Below, piece by piece: positions 16,385 to 24,047 of a stretch of 24,047 bases of DNA. The stretch spans positions 1,594,759-1,618,805 of the forward strand of contig NC_017059.1 in the NCBI RefSeq assembly GCF_000284415.1, in the 5' to 3' direction. Under the pieces are notes generated by a model. That model was given only the letters and a program-made list of their open reading frames with translations. It was not told the origin of the DNA and made no database searches. The number at the start of each line of letters is the position of its first letter. Position 1 is the stretch's first letter. This stretch comes from Pararhodospirillum photometricum DSM 122 (GTDB taxonomy: Bacteria; Pseudomonadota; Alphaproteobacteria; Rhodospirillales; Rhodospirillaceae). A program made the translations under genes and the position numbers.

Positions 16385-17919
16385 CAGTCCTGGAGGTCGA
16401 AGCGGACGCCTTGGGCCAGGGGCAGGGCGTGCGAGTAGTTGACGGTGTTGGTAGCGCGGCGCATGTAGGCCTTCCAGGCATCGGAGCCCGACTCGCGGCC
16501 GCCGCCGGTGTCCTTCTCGCCGCCAAAGGCGCCGCCAATCTCGGCACCGCTCGGGCCGATGTTGATGTTGGCAATGCCGCAATCGCTGCCCTCGGCCGAC
16601 AGGAAGGTTTCGGCCTCGCGCAGATCGGTGGTGAACAGCGCGGAGGCCAGTCCTTGCGGCACATCGTTTTGCAAGGCGATCGCCTCGTCGAGCGTGTCGT
16701 AGCCGACCGCATAGAGAATCGGGGCAAAGGTCTCCTCGCGCATCATGGCGGTTTGGCCCGGCATCTCGACCAGGGCCGGCCGGGGATAGAATCCTCCCTC
16801 GCAGCCCGGCACCGTCACCCGCCCCCCGCCCCAGACCACGCCGCCTTCGGCGCGGGCCTGCTCCAGGGCCTGCTCGAAAGCCTGATAGGCATCGGCGCCA
16901 ATCAGCGGACCGACCAAGGTGCCGTCCACCAGAGGCGAACCGATGCGCAGGCGCTCGTAGACCGTCCGCAACCGCGCCATCAGGGCCGGACGCACGCTGT
17001 GGTGGATAATCAGCCGGCGCAAGCTGGTGCAGCGCTGGCCGCAGGTCCCAACGGCGGCAAAGGTGATGGCCCGCACCGCCAGATCAAGATCGGCGCTGGG
17101 CGCCACGATGGCCGCGTTGTTGCCGCCCAGTTCCAGAAGCGAGCGCCCCAGGCGGGCCGCCACCCGGGGTGCCAGGGCCTTGCCCATGCGGGTCGAGCCG
17201 GTGGCGCTGACCAAAGGCACCCGCCGGTCGTCGGCCAGGGCTTGGCCCAGCCGGGCGTCACCGATCACCACGCTTGACAGATCGGTCGGCACCGGTCGGC
17301 CCGTGGTCGCGGCCCAGGTGACGCTAGCCCGGGCCAGCAGGGCCGCCGAGGCAAGGGCCGTCAGGGGGGTGCGCTCGGACGGCTTCCAGATCAGGGCATT
17401 GCCGCACACCAGGGCCAGCGCCGCATTCCACGCCCACACCGCCACGGGAAAGTTGAAGGCCGTGATGATGCCGACCACCCCCAGCGGATGCCACGTTTCG
17501 CGCAGGGTGTGGCCCGGGCGCTCGGAGGCGATGGTCAGGCCGTGCAGTTGCCGCGACAGGCCCACGGCAAAGTCGCAGATGTCGATCATCTCCTGCACTT
17601 CGCCCAAGCCTTCGGAGAGGATCTTGCCGCTTTCTAGGCTGACCAGTTGGCCGAGATCGTCCTTGTGGCGGCGAAGCTCCTCGCCGAGCAGACGGACCAA
17701 GGCGCCCCGCTCCGGTGCGGGGACCGCCCGCCATGCCAGGAAGGCCGCCTGGGCGCGGCCGATCAGGGCGTCCAGGGCCTCGGGGGGGGTGTTGTCCACG
17801 GCTCCAAGGACGGCGCCATCGACGGGAGAGATCACCAAGCGCGCCCCGGTCGTGGCAGCGGGGACGCCCAGGCGGGCTAACAGGGTCTGGGCGAGGGCGG
17901 GAAGATCGGACGGCACCAT
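16384..17919 (-). CDS. ALDH7-type aldehyde dehydrogenase (alpha-aminoadipic semialdehyde / piperideine-6-carboxylate dehydrogenase-like)
   Basis: This NAD(P)-dependent aldehyde dehydrogenase has 511 residues. Seen: GVVGIITAFNFPVAVWAWN, WKPSERTPLTA, SATGSTRMGKAL, catalytic Glu263 in LLELGGNNA and catalytic Cys297 in GTCGQRCTS. The C-terminal GGEKDTGGGRESGSDAWKAY and YMRRATNTVNY are characteristic of the ALDH7/antiquitin branch (AmaB/Pcd), which oxidises alpha-aminoadipic semialdehyde in lysine breakdown. That substrate is inferred from the branch; no other lysine-degradation gene is nearby. ATG at 17919 is chosen over GTG at 17922 because GGAG (17927-17924) sits 4 bases before the ATG and only 1 before the GTG. 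A terminator-like repeat lies about 11 bases upstream of the start. Confidence 0.9.
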   Translation of the reverse strand: MVPSDLPALAQTLLARLGVPAATTGARLVISPVDGAVLGAVDNTPPEALDALIGRAQAAFLAWRAVPAPERGALVRLLGEELRRHKDDLGQLVSLESGKILSEGLGEVQEMIDICDFAVGLSRQLHGLTIASERPGHTLRETWHPLGVVGIITAFNFPVAVWAWNAALALVCGNALIWKPSERTPLTALASAALLARASVTWAATTGRPVPTDLSSVVIGDARLGQALADDRRVPLVSATGSTRMGKALAPRVAARLGRSLLELGGNNAAIVAPSADLDLAVRAITFAAVGTCGQRCTSLRRLIIHHSVRPALMARLRTVYERLRIGSPLVDGTLVGPLIGADAYQAFEQALEQARAEGGVVWGGGRVTVPGCEGGFYPRPALVEMPGQTAMMREETFAPILYAVGYDTLDEAIALQNDVPQGLASALFTTDLREAETFLSAEGSDCGIANINIGPSGAEIGGAFGGEKDTGGGRESGSDAWKAYMRRATNTVNYSHALPLAQGVRFDLQD

Positions 17920-17930
17920 CACGCTCCATT

Positions 17931-17970
17931 AAAAAAAGAAGGCTGGGGAGGCTTGCCTCCCCAGACCCCT
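17931..17970 (-). terminator. Palindromic repeat, copy 7, terminator-like after the hemerythrin chemoreceptor
   Basis: Arms lie at 17943-17952 and 17955-17964 with loop TT (plus strand). On the minus strand the stem is followed by CCTTC and a run of seven T. It lies 23 bases past the chemoreceptor stop and ends 11 bases before the aldehyde dehydrogenase ATG, so the T-run nearly touches that gene's ribosome site. Confidence 0.85.
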
Positions 17971-17993
17971 CGGTCTGTTTTGGGGCTGCCCGC

Positions 17994-20408
17994 TCACGCT
18001 GTCCCCTTCTGCCGCAGGAAATGGGCCAAGCGGGCATCATGGGTGGACAGATGCTCTTGAAGCCATTGGGTCAGATAGCGGAAAAACTCAAGCCCGATGT
18101 CTTCTCCGCGCGCATACCGTGCCTTGAAGGCAACAATGGTCTCGAGGGTCTCGCGGTGAACCTCGCGGTGTTGCGTGTAGTCGGCGTAGGTGTAGCGCTG
18201 CATCAGGCGCTCTTCGTCCTGGAAATGCTGGTCGAACGTGCGATTGACGGTATCGAAGACCTCGGGGAAACGGACCGTTCCCTTGCCGGATAGCATGTCT
18301 TGATAGAATCCGTTGGTCATTTCAACCATGTCACGATGATGGCGGTCAATCTCGGCCACCCCGGTTTCCAGGCTGCGGTCCCAGGTGAACAAGGTCCGTT
18401 CGGTATCGTCGAGGCGGACCTGATCGAGGAACTTCTTGACCTCCTCGCGCAGCATCTCGGCCTGACGGGACAGGTCGGCGGCGGCATTGGCAATATCCTC
18501 GGCGGCATGGCCTGTTTCCCCGGCCGCTTGGCGCACGGACTGAATGTTTTCGGTCACCGCCAAGGTGCCCTGGGACGCCTGATCGACATTGCGGGCGATT
18601 TCCGAGGTGGCGGCGGTCTGCTCCTCGATCGCCACCGCGATCGAACCGGAAATGCGGTCGATCTCGGTGATGGTGGTAATCACCGTTTCGATGGCCCGCG
18701 CCGCCTCGTGGGTCACGGCCTGAACCCGGCTGATCTGGCTTTCGATCTCGCCGGTGGCCCGGGCCGTCTGGGTGGCCAGGGTTTTGACCTCGTTCGCCAC
18801 GACGGCAAAGCCCTTGCCAGCATCGCCGGCCCGGGCCGCCTCGATGGTGGCGTTCAAGGCCAGCAGGTTGGTCTGGCTGGCGATGTCGTTGATCAAGGTG
18901 ACGATTTCGCCAATCTTGCCCACGGCCTCGACCATCTGGGTCACGGTGGCATGGGTGGTCTGGGCTTGCTGGGCCGCCTGATCGGCCACTACGGCCGAGC
19001 GCTGAATGTGCTGGCCGATTTCGGCTTCCGAACTGGCCAACTCCTCGGCGGCCGAGGCCACGGTGCCCACGTTGTTGGAGGCCTGCTCGGCGGCGGTCGC
19101 CACCGTCACGGCCTGGGCGCTGGTCTGACGCGCCGTGGCCGCCATTTGCGCCGACGAGGCCTGAAGCTGGGTGGCGGCCGAGGTCACGGTCTGAACCACC
19201 TGCCCCACGCTGGCTTCAAAGGCGTCGGCCATCTGCCGCACCGCCGCCTTGCGCTCGATCTCGGCGCGGCGCTTGTTTTCTTCCTGCTCTTGCTGGAGCT
19301 TCTCGACGTGGCGGGCGTTATCCTTAAAGACTTGGACAGCCTTGGCCATGGCCCCAATCTCATCGCGCGCCCCTTGCCCGGGGATGAGAATGGTTTTATC
19401 GCCCTCGGCCAGCCGCCGCATGGCATCGGTCATGGCCGTGACCGGCCCGGTGATGCCGCGCGCGATCACCGCCGCCGCCCCGATCCCAAACACCAGGGCC
19501 AGGACCGACAAGGCAATATCCAGGGTCCAAGTATCGTCGAGGTCCAGCGTCGTTGTTTGCATCAAGCTCTCAAGGGTGTCGGTTTGACGCTGAGACACCT
19601 CGCGCGCCACATCGCCGAAAGCTGCGGCTTTTTTGGGCATGGCGTCGGTGGTGAGGGTCTGATAGGCCAAGGTGGCCTGGGCCTGGGTGTCGAAGGCCTT
19701 GGCATAGGCGGCGGCGGTCTCCAGAAGTTGGCTCAGGGTTTCGCGCCGCCGGGGGTCCTCTTCCTGAGGCAGGATCTCCCGGATTTTTGTTTGCAGATCG
19801 GCCAGCAAACTCAGCGCCTTTTGCGCCGAGGCCGGCTCGATGCGGCCCTGAAAGCGCACAACATAAAGGCGCGCGTCGGTGATCAACGCCGTAATCGCCA
19901 CGCTGCGGGCCAGGGCTCCCCACTCGCCCTCCTCCAAGGCGGCCGCTTGCAGACCGTTCGCCAAGCCCGACAGCTTGGGGCCAAAGCCATCGGAATTAGC
20001 GGTTTGGCGATCGCGTTCCTGGCGCAGCCGCACCACCTCGGCCACGTCCTGAGCGTACGCGTCAAACAGCCCCTTCATCCGCCCCACCCCCTCACGGACC
20101 ACGGAGTCATGGACGGCGGCGTGAACGGTAGTGAGATCGCGCGCTAGGGCGTCTTGCAGATCCTTGATCTGATCAAGAACCTTGGGATCGCCGGAAGAGA
20201 CAAAGGTCAAGATGGTCCGGCGCAGGTTTGCCACGTCACGGTCAATGCCTTTGAGCACCAAGGTGTTGCCGGCGATACGCGCGTAGTCGGAGAACGCATA
20301 CCGGGCCTCCGAAATCCCCTGCAACCCCACCAGGGAGATGCACGCGAGCAACAGCAAGGTGATAAGAAAGCCGGCCCCTATACGAAGTCCGATGGAAAAA
20401 CGGTTCAT
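17994..20408 (-). CDS. Methyl-accepting chemotaxis protein with C-terminal hemerythrin domain
   Basis: The chemoreceptor has 804 residues: TM1 about 11-30, a large periplasmic helical region about 33-295 (compatible with a helical bimodular sensor), TM2 about 296-317, HAMP about 318-370, and a signalling domain with tip [20 protein letters not shown] (506-525) then [16 protein letters not shown] bacteriohemerythrin domain follows (about 672-804) with an apparently full di-iron ligand set: H691 in EIDRHH, H728/E732 in QHFQDEE, H747/H751 in HREVH, and H786/D791 in HLSTHD. In DcrH-type receptors such a domain binds oxygen, so an aerotaxis or redox role is likely but inferred. GGGAG lies about 7 bases before the ATG. 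No che genes are adjacent. Confidence 0.94.
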   Translation of the reverse strand: MNRFSIGLRIGAGFLITLLLLACISLVGLQGISEARYAFSDYARIAGNTLVLKGIDRDVANLRRTILTFVSSGDPKVLDQIKDLQDALARDLTTVHAAVHDSVVREGVGRMKGLFDAYAQDVAEVVRLRQERDRQTANSDGFGPKLSGLANGLQAAALEEGEWGALARSVAITALITDARLYVVRFQGRIEPASAQKALSLLADLQTKIREILPQEEDPRRRETLSQLLETAAAYAKAFDTQAQATLAYQTLTTDAMPKKAAAFGDVAREVSQRQTDTLESLMQTTTLDLDDTWTLDIALSVLALVFGIGAAAVIARGITGPVTAMTDAMRRLAEGDKTILIPGQGARDEIGAMAKAVQVFKDNARHVEKLQQEQEENKRRAEIERKAAVRQMADAFEASVGQVVQTVTSAATQLQASSAQMAATARQTSAQAVTVATAAEQASNNVGTVASAAEELASSEAEIGQHIQRSAVVADQAAQQAQTTHATVTQMVEAVGKIGEIVTLINDIASQTNLLALNATIEAARAGDAGKGFAVVANEVKTLATQTARATGEIESQISRVQAVTHEAARAIETVITTITEIDRISGSIAVAIEEQTAATSEIARNVDQASQGTLAVTENIQSVRQAAGETGHAAEDIANAAADLSRQAEMLREEVKKFLDQVRLDDTERTLFTWDRSLETGVAEIDRHHRDMVEMTNGFYQDMLSGKGTVRFPEVFDTVNRTFDQHFQDEERLMQRYTYADYTQHREVHRETLETIVAFKARYARGEDIGLEFFRYLTQWLQEHLSTHDARLAHFLRQKGTA

Positions 20409-20468
20409 CGTGGCACTCCCTGCTTTCCGAGGAAGGGCGTCTTGGTGCAGACGTCTTGTTCTTGCGGG

Positions 20469-20497
20469 CTCCCCCCCGCTCCCCGGGAGGGGGGGAG
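20469..20497. repeat. GC-only hairpin upstream of the hemerythrin chemoreceptor
   Basis: CTCCCCCCC (20469-20477) and GGGGGGGAG (20489-20497) form a perfect 9-base stem with an 11-base loop, 61-89 bases upstream of the chemoreceptor ATG. It could sit in its leader RNA. No T-run follows, and its role is unknown. Confidence 0.5.
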
Positions 20498-20608
20498 AGA
20501 CGTATACCCGAAAGTATCGTCAACCAACGCCCCGGTCAACGAAAACCCGGACCCGTATCAACGGAAAGTGGAACACCGCGCCCGGCGCAGATTGCCTTAC
20601 CTCATGCC

Positions 20609-21049
20609 TTACCAGCTTCCGGTGTTGGGCATGTCAGTCCACGGGGCGGCCGGCGGCAGCGGCGCTCCCTTTTGCAAGAACTCGATGGAAATCCCGTCGG
20701 GTGAGCGCACAAAAGCCATGTATCCATCGCGCGGCGGCCGGTTAACGAGGTGGCCGGCGTCGAGAAAGCGCTGGCAGGTCTCGTAAATATTCTCGACCTG
20801 AAAGGCGAGATGCCCAAAATTACGCCCCCCGGTATAGACCTCGGGGTCCCAGTTATAGGTCAGCTCCACCAAGGGCGCCTGCTCGGCTCGCGCCCGGGCC
20901 GCATCATCGGGCGCAGCCAGGTAGACCAAAGTGTAACGTCCTTTTTCACTCTCCAGGCGCCGCACTTCCACAAGCCCCAGCAGATCGCGGTAAAAGCCCA
21001 GCGACGCCTCAAGATCGGCGACGCGCACCATGGTATGAAGATACTTCAT
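20609..21049 (-). CDS. gloA: Lactoylglutathione lyase (glyoxalase I)
   Basis: This enzyme isomerises the hemithioacetal of methylglyoxal and glutathione to S-lactoylglutathione. It has 146 residues in two VOC (beta-alpha-beta-beta-beta) modules. The four expected metal ligands are visible: H5 (YLHTMVRV), E62 (LVELTYNW), H80 (NFGHLAF) and E123 (SIEFLQKG). [20 protein letters not shown] is typical of the bacterial Ni-dependent class. GGGAG lies 8 bases before the ATG. It sits downstream of pyruvate kinase on the same strand, 150 bases away with two repeat copies between; methylglyoxal comes from glycolytic triose phosphates, so the pairing is metabolically sensible but may be chance. Confidence 0.94.
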   Translation of the reverse strand: MKYLHTMVRVADLEASLGFYRDLLGLVEVRRLESEKGRYTLVYLAAPDDAARARAEQAPLVELTYNWDPEVYTGGRNFGHLAFQVENIYETCQRFLDAGHLVNRPPRDGYMAFVRSPDGISIEFLQKGAPLPPAAPWTDMPNTGSW

Positions 21050-21093
21050 CTGTTGGTCTCCCGAGAAAAGCTCAACAAAAAAGGGCCGCTGCC

Positions 21094-21133
21094 GACCCCA
21101 GGGAGAGGCGAACGCCTCCCAACCTTTCCTTTT
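21094..21133 (+). repeat. Diverged palindromic repeat
   Basis: GGGAGAGGCG (21101-21110) and CGCCTCCC (21113-21120) pair with bulges, followed by AACCTTTCCTTTT. The T-rich side reads on the plus strand, opposite to the flanking genes pyk and gloA. Confidence 0.6.
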
Positions 21134-21152
21134 GGTCCACCCAAGGGGTCGC

Positions 21153-21190
21153 AGGGATCTGGGGGAGGTCCCGCCTCCCCCGCCCTCGTT
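21153..21190 (+). repeat. Diverged palindromic repeat next to pyk stop
   Basis: GGGGGAGG (21161-21168) and CCTCCCCC (21174-21181) form an 8-base stem around TCCCG, with AGGGATCT on the left and CGCCCTCGTT on the right, like the standard element. It ends 8 bases before the pyk stop, in tandem with the previous copy. Confidence 0.65.
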
Positions 21191-21198
21191 GGTCCCCC

Positions 21199-22641
21199 TT
21201 ACTCGGCCCAGGGACCGTCCTTGCCCTCGACCCAGGCGATGCGCAAGGTATTGGTGGTGCCCGACGTGCCAAACGGCACCCCGGCCGTCACCACGATGCG
21301 CTCGCCGATATCAGCAAAACCCTCGGTCAGAACGCGGTCGGTGGCCATCTCGACCATCTCCGAAAAACTGGAAATGTCGCGCCCCACCACGGTGGAGTGA
21401 ATCCCCCAAACAATGGCCATGCGCCGAGCGATGCGCTGACGGGCGGTGAGACAGAGAATGGGCACGCTCGGGCGCTGACGGGCCACGCGCAGCGGCGTGG
21501 AGCCCGAGGAGGTGTAGGCCACGATCACGGCGGCGCCGATGGTTTGCGCCACCTGACTCGCAGCAGCAGCAATCGCGTCGGCGGCAGTGCCTTCGGGCGT
21601 TTCGCGCCGATTGTCCCGCAGCCTTTGGTAATAGTCGTCGTTTTCGACCTGCTGGATGATCTTGTCCATGATCGCCACCGCCTCGACCGGGAACTGTCCC
21701 ACGGCGGTCTCGGCCGAGAGCATCACGGCATCGGCCCCATCATAGATGGCGGTCGCCACGTCCGAGGCCTCGGCGCGGGTGGGAGTAGGCGCTTGCACCA
21801 TGCTCTCCAGCATCTGGGTCGCCACCACCACCGGCTTGCCCGCCTGCTGGCAGGCTTGGAGCACCCGCTTTTGCAAGATGGGCACCCGCTCGGGGGGCAC
21901 CTCGACCCCCAGATCACCGCGCGCCACCATGATGGCGTCGGAAAGGTCGATGATCTCGTTGAGGTGCTCAATGGCGCTCGGCTTTTCGAGCTTGCTGATG
22001 ATGCCGGCCCGCCCGCCGATCAAGGTGCGGGCCTCTTCCACGTCCTCGGGTCGCTGGACAAAGGACAGGGCCACCCAGTCCACCCCCAGATCCAGGCCGA
22101 AGACCAAGTCGCGCCGGTCTTTTTCGGTCAGGGCCGAAATGGGCAGCACGGCATTAGGCACGTTAAGGCCCTTTTTGTCCGAGAGCACCCCGCCCACGAT
22201 CACCCGGGTAATCAACACGTTCTCGGCGATGCTCTCGACGCGCAGGCGCAGGCGGCCATCATCGAGCAACAGATCGGTTCCGACCGAAACGGCGCGAAAA
22301 ATCTCGGGATGGGGCAGCCGAACCCGTTCCAAGGTGCCCAGTTCGGGATCCATGTCGAGCTGGAAGTGGTTGCCGGTCTCCAGCTTGATCTTGCCGCCGA
22401 CAAAACTACCGACCCGCAGCTTGGGGCCTTGCAGATCCATCAACACGCCGATGGGCCGGTTGAGCTTGCGCTCCACGGAGCGCACCAGATCGTAGCGGCG
22501 CCGATGATCCTCAAAGGAGCCATGGCTGAAGTTCAGGCGCACGATGTCGGCCCCGGCCCGGATCAGGGCCTCCAAGGTGCCTTCGGTGCTGGTCGCAGGG
22601 CCCAGGGTGGCCAGAATCTTGGCGCAACGGTTGCGTCTCAT
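21199..22641 (-). CDS. pyk: Pyruvate kinase
   Basis: Pyruvate kinase makes pyruvate and ATP from phosphoenolpyruvate and ADP, the last step of glycolysis. It has 480 residues from the chosen start. Seen: [22 protein letters not shown] (phosphate and substrate binding), [12 protein letters not shown], the B-domain between about 80 and 175, SFVQRPEDV, the active-site stretch [17 protein letters not shown] with catalytic Lys, [23 protein letters not shown] and the C-terminal regulatory-type domain. The start at MRRNRCAK is favoured because homologues begin so and a GGTGAG precedes it; an ATG 18 bases upstream (22659) would add MTGETP. It is monocistronic as far as can be seen, with gloA downstream. 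Confidence 0.95.
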   Translation of the reverse strand: MRRNRCAKILATLGPATSTEGTLEALIRAGADIVRLNFSHGSFEDHRRRYDLVRSVERKLNRPIGVLMDLQGPKLRVGSFVGGKIKLETGNHFQLDMDPELGTLERVRLPHPEIFRAVSVGTDLLLDDGRLRLRVESIAENVLITRVIVGGVLSDKKGLNVPNAVLPISALTEKDRRDLVFGLDLGVDWVALSFVQRPEDVEEARTLIGGRAGIISKLEKPSAIEHLNEIIDLSDAIMVARGDLGVEVPPERVPILQKRVLQACQQAGKPVVVATQMLESMVQAPTPTRAEASDVATAIYDGADAVMLSAETAVGQFPVEAVAIMDKIIQQVENDDYYQRLRDNRRETPEGTAADAIAAAASQVAQTIGAAVIVAYTSSGSTPLRVARQRPSVPILCLTARQRIARRMAIVWGIHSTVVGRDISSFSEMVEMATDRVLTEGFADIGERIVVTAGVPFGTSGTTNTLRIAWVEGKDGPWAE

Positions 22642-22738
22642 GGGCGTCTCACCCGTCATGATCGAAGAAGAAAGGCTCGCCGCAAAACGCGACCGGCCGG
22701 CGAAGGGGGCTCGGGTGACGCCGGCTCCCGGACGCGCG

Positions 22739-22767
22739 AGTGTATCACGCCCCTGTTGCCGTGTCGT
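22739..22767 (-). promoter_or_regulatory. Candidate sigma-70-type promoter for pyk
   Basis: On the minus strand ACGACA (22767-22762), a 17-base spacer and TACACT (22744-22739) preceded by TG (extended -10), about 80-100 bases before the pyk start. The match is moderate and rests on motif and position only. Confidence 0.35.
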
Positions 22768-22950
22768 GTGTCATCCCCGGGGCATTTATTTGTCTTTGTT
22801 TTGTTGGCGGACTTTTTAAAAGAACTCAAAAAGGTTGCCTCTGATCGCGGCATCATTTGCGACGAGGAGACGAGAGCGTGATCGTGGGGATGGCTTGACA
22901 AAGACCGGGGCGCATTCTCCACTTCCGGCGTTTTCCCGCGACAAACAAGG

Positions 22951-23946
22951 ATGGTTTGGCATGACACGCCCGCGCGCGCGCCGGTTGGTTTTGGGGGGCT
23001 CAAACTGGGCGTCTCGATGGGGCTCCTAGCGTTGATCCTCTCTTCCCTCGATATGGAGCGGCCCCTGGGGCGGCTGCAAGGGGCGCAGGTCTGGATGCTG
23101 ATCCCCGCCCTGGCCCTGTTGCAGATCCAGGCCCTTGGCGCGGCCCAGCGCTGGCGGCTCGCGCTTGGTGTCCAGGGCTGGGCCCTGCCCTTCGCGCGCT
23201 GCTGGCGCAATGTGCTGTTGGGGCTGTTCGTCAACCAAGCTCTGCCCTCGACCTTTGGCGGCGACGCGCTGCGGGTGTGGCACGGCTGGCGTCTGGGCTT
23301 GCCGCTTGGTCTTGCCACCCGCTCCCTCATCACGGATCGCGTGTTCAGCTTCGTCGGACTGATCGGCGTCTGTGTGGCCGGCCTGCCGTTCCTAGCCAGC
23401 AAGACCGACGACCCCGTGGTGATCAGCGGCTTGCTGTCCCTGGTGCTGGGCGGTCTGGCCTGTCTGGTGATCTTGCTGTCCTTGCGTTTTGTGCCCGCTC
23501 GGCTGGCCGGGATGCCGGCCCTGGCCGGGGCGGTGGCCTTGTCGCGCGGCGCCTGGGCCGTGTTGCTCACCCCTCGCGTCGCTCCCGTCGTCGCCGGCCT
23601 GATGGTTTTGCCTCACGTTCTCGATATTAGCGTGGTCTGGCTGGCGACCCACGCCCTGGGGACCCCGGTGCCCTGGCTGGCCCTGGCCTTGGTGGTGCCC
23701 CCGGCCATCCTGACCTCGGCCGTCCCGGTCTCGATCGCCGGCTGGGGCTTGCGCGAGGGGGCCTTGGTCGTGGGCTTTGGCCTTTTGGGCCTGCCGGCCG
23801 ACCTCGCCTTGACCTGTTCGGTGCTTTATGGGCTGTCGGCGGTCGCTACCGGGGGGATCGGCGGCCTGATCTGGGCGACGACCGACCCCGAGGGACTGCG
23901 CGGCGCGTTTACCCAGAGGGCGCCGGAGCAAGACGAGGCCCGGTAG
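22951..23946 (+). CDS. UPF0104/AglD-like integral membrane protein (lysylphosphatidylglycerol synthase TM-region family)
   Basis: The predicted product of 331 residues has about eight hydrophobic segments and the family landmarks NQALPSTFGGDALRVW, SLITDRVFSFVGL, PVSIAGWGLREGALV and a late YGLSAVATGGIGGLIW. Members are COG0392 membrane proteins, some acting in lipid or glycolipid modification or transport; the substrate here is unknown. The N-terminus is doubtful. ATG at 22951 has AAGG touching it, while ATG at 22962 has AAGGA at a good distance (9 bases) and encodes a plausible basic MTRPRARRLVLGG, but that frame meets a stop at 23027. A seventh G in the G-run at 22993-22998 would join it to the membrane protein. 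In-frame ATG at 23017 is another option. A TTGACA (22895-22900) lies upstream without a clear -10. Confidence 0.82.
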   Translation: MVWHDTPARAPVGFGGLKLGVSMGLLALILSSLDMERPLGRLQGAQVWMLIPALALLQIQALGAAQRWRLALGVQGWALPFARCWRNVLLGLFVNQALPSTFGGDALRVWHGWRLGLPLGLATRSLITDRVFSFVGLIGVCVAGLPFLASKTDDPVVISGLLSLVLGGLACLVILLSLRFVPARLAGMPALAGAVALSRGAWAVLLTPRVAPVVAGLMVLPHVLDISVVWLATHALGTPVPWLALALVVPPAILTSAVPVSIAGWGLREGALVVGFGLLGLPADLALTCSVLYGLSAVATGGIGGLIWATTDPEGLRGAFTQRAPEQDEAR

Positions 23947-23950
23947 CGGG

Positions 23951-23990
23951 AAAAAAGAACGGCCGGGGAGGCGGGCCTCCCCAGACCCCT
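23951..23990 (-). repeat. Palindromic intergenic repeat, copy 8 (inverted)
   Basis: Arms CCGGGGAGGC (23963-23972) and GCCTCCCCAG (23975-23984) carry one T-to-C change in the left arm. AAAAAAGAACGG lies on the left and ACCCCT on the right, so the T-rich side reads on the minus strand. It begins 5 bases after the membrane-protein stop. The last 57 bases of the window after it show no feature I can support. Confidence 0.85.
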
Positions 23991-24047
23991 CACCCCTGGA
24001 AGCTTGTCTTTTGGTCTACAATCGAAGTGTGCTATCCTTGATCAGAA

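Noticed and set aside
22768..22881. Short plus-strand frame of 37 codons from a GTG, ending in KKVASDRGIICDEETRA
   Set aside because: It looks protein-like in a less GC-rich stretch, but it has no ribosome site, no recognised family and overlaps the pyk promoter region; kept only as a note for ribosome profiling.
22895..22925. TTGACA box as a promoter for the membrane protein
   Set aside because: The -35 is perfect but nothing like a -10 lies at 16-18 bases, so it is mentioned in the gene entry and not called.

Overview
This is a GC-rich, densely coded chromosomal window of housekeeping genes from what looks like an alphaproteobacterium, probably Rhodospirillaceae (Rhodospirillum/Pararhodospirillum-like). 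That placement is inference: it rests on the def-fmt-truA order, the CobW and RecR sequence styles, two methyl-accepting chemotaxis proteins and very high third-position GC. No rRNA, tRNA, CRISPR array, phage or transposase gene was seen, and no gap between genes exceeds about 300 bases.

Layout, left to right. (1) A 5'-truncated recR (minus) is joined head-to-head to a 5'-truncated cobW (plus), followed by a GAF/HD-GYP signalling protein (minus). (2) xseA (plus) converges on the operon def-fmt-truA (minus), which serves translation initiation and tRNA modification. (3) A dinG-family helicase (plus) lacks the N-terminus usual for the family and starts just beyond a 73-base palindrome. (4) A chemoreceptor (plus) is followed by a TerB-like protein and a surface-polysaccharide group: GT4 glycosyltransferase, WbpL/WecA-like initiating sugar-phosphate transferase and WbpM/CapD-like 4,6-dehydratase. 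(5) A minus-strand block holds an ALDH7-type aldehyde dehydrogenase, a chemoreceptor with a C-terminal hemerythrin domain, a glyoxalase I and pyruvate kinase. (6) A plus-strand UPF0104/AglD-like membrane protein may carry a one-base frame problem at its N-terminus.

The most striking feature is a short palindromic repeat family between genes. Eight near-identical and five diverged copies occur in 24 kb. Each good copy has 10-base arms (CTGGGGAGGC / GCCTCCCCAG, one arm base changed in the last copy), a 2-3 base loop, an AGGGGT flank on one side and a CCTTC-T-rich flank on the other. Most lie within about 15 bases of a stop codon. Read in one direction they resemble intrinsic terminators, but about half point the wrong way for the gene they follow, so they behave like a REP-type repeat that can double as a terminator.

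I found no clear new multi-gene system. The best leads are this repeat family, the recR/cobW junction and the dinG truncation (real deletions or assembly faults), a terminator-like copy abutting the aldehyde dehydrogenase ribosome site, and the hemerythrin chemoreceptor.
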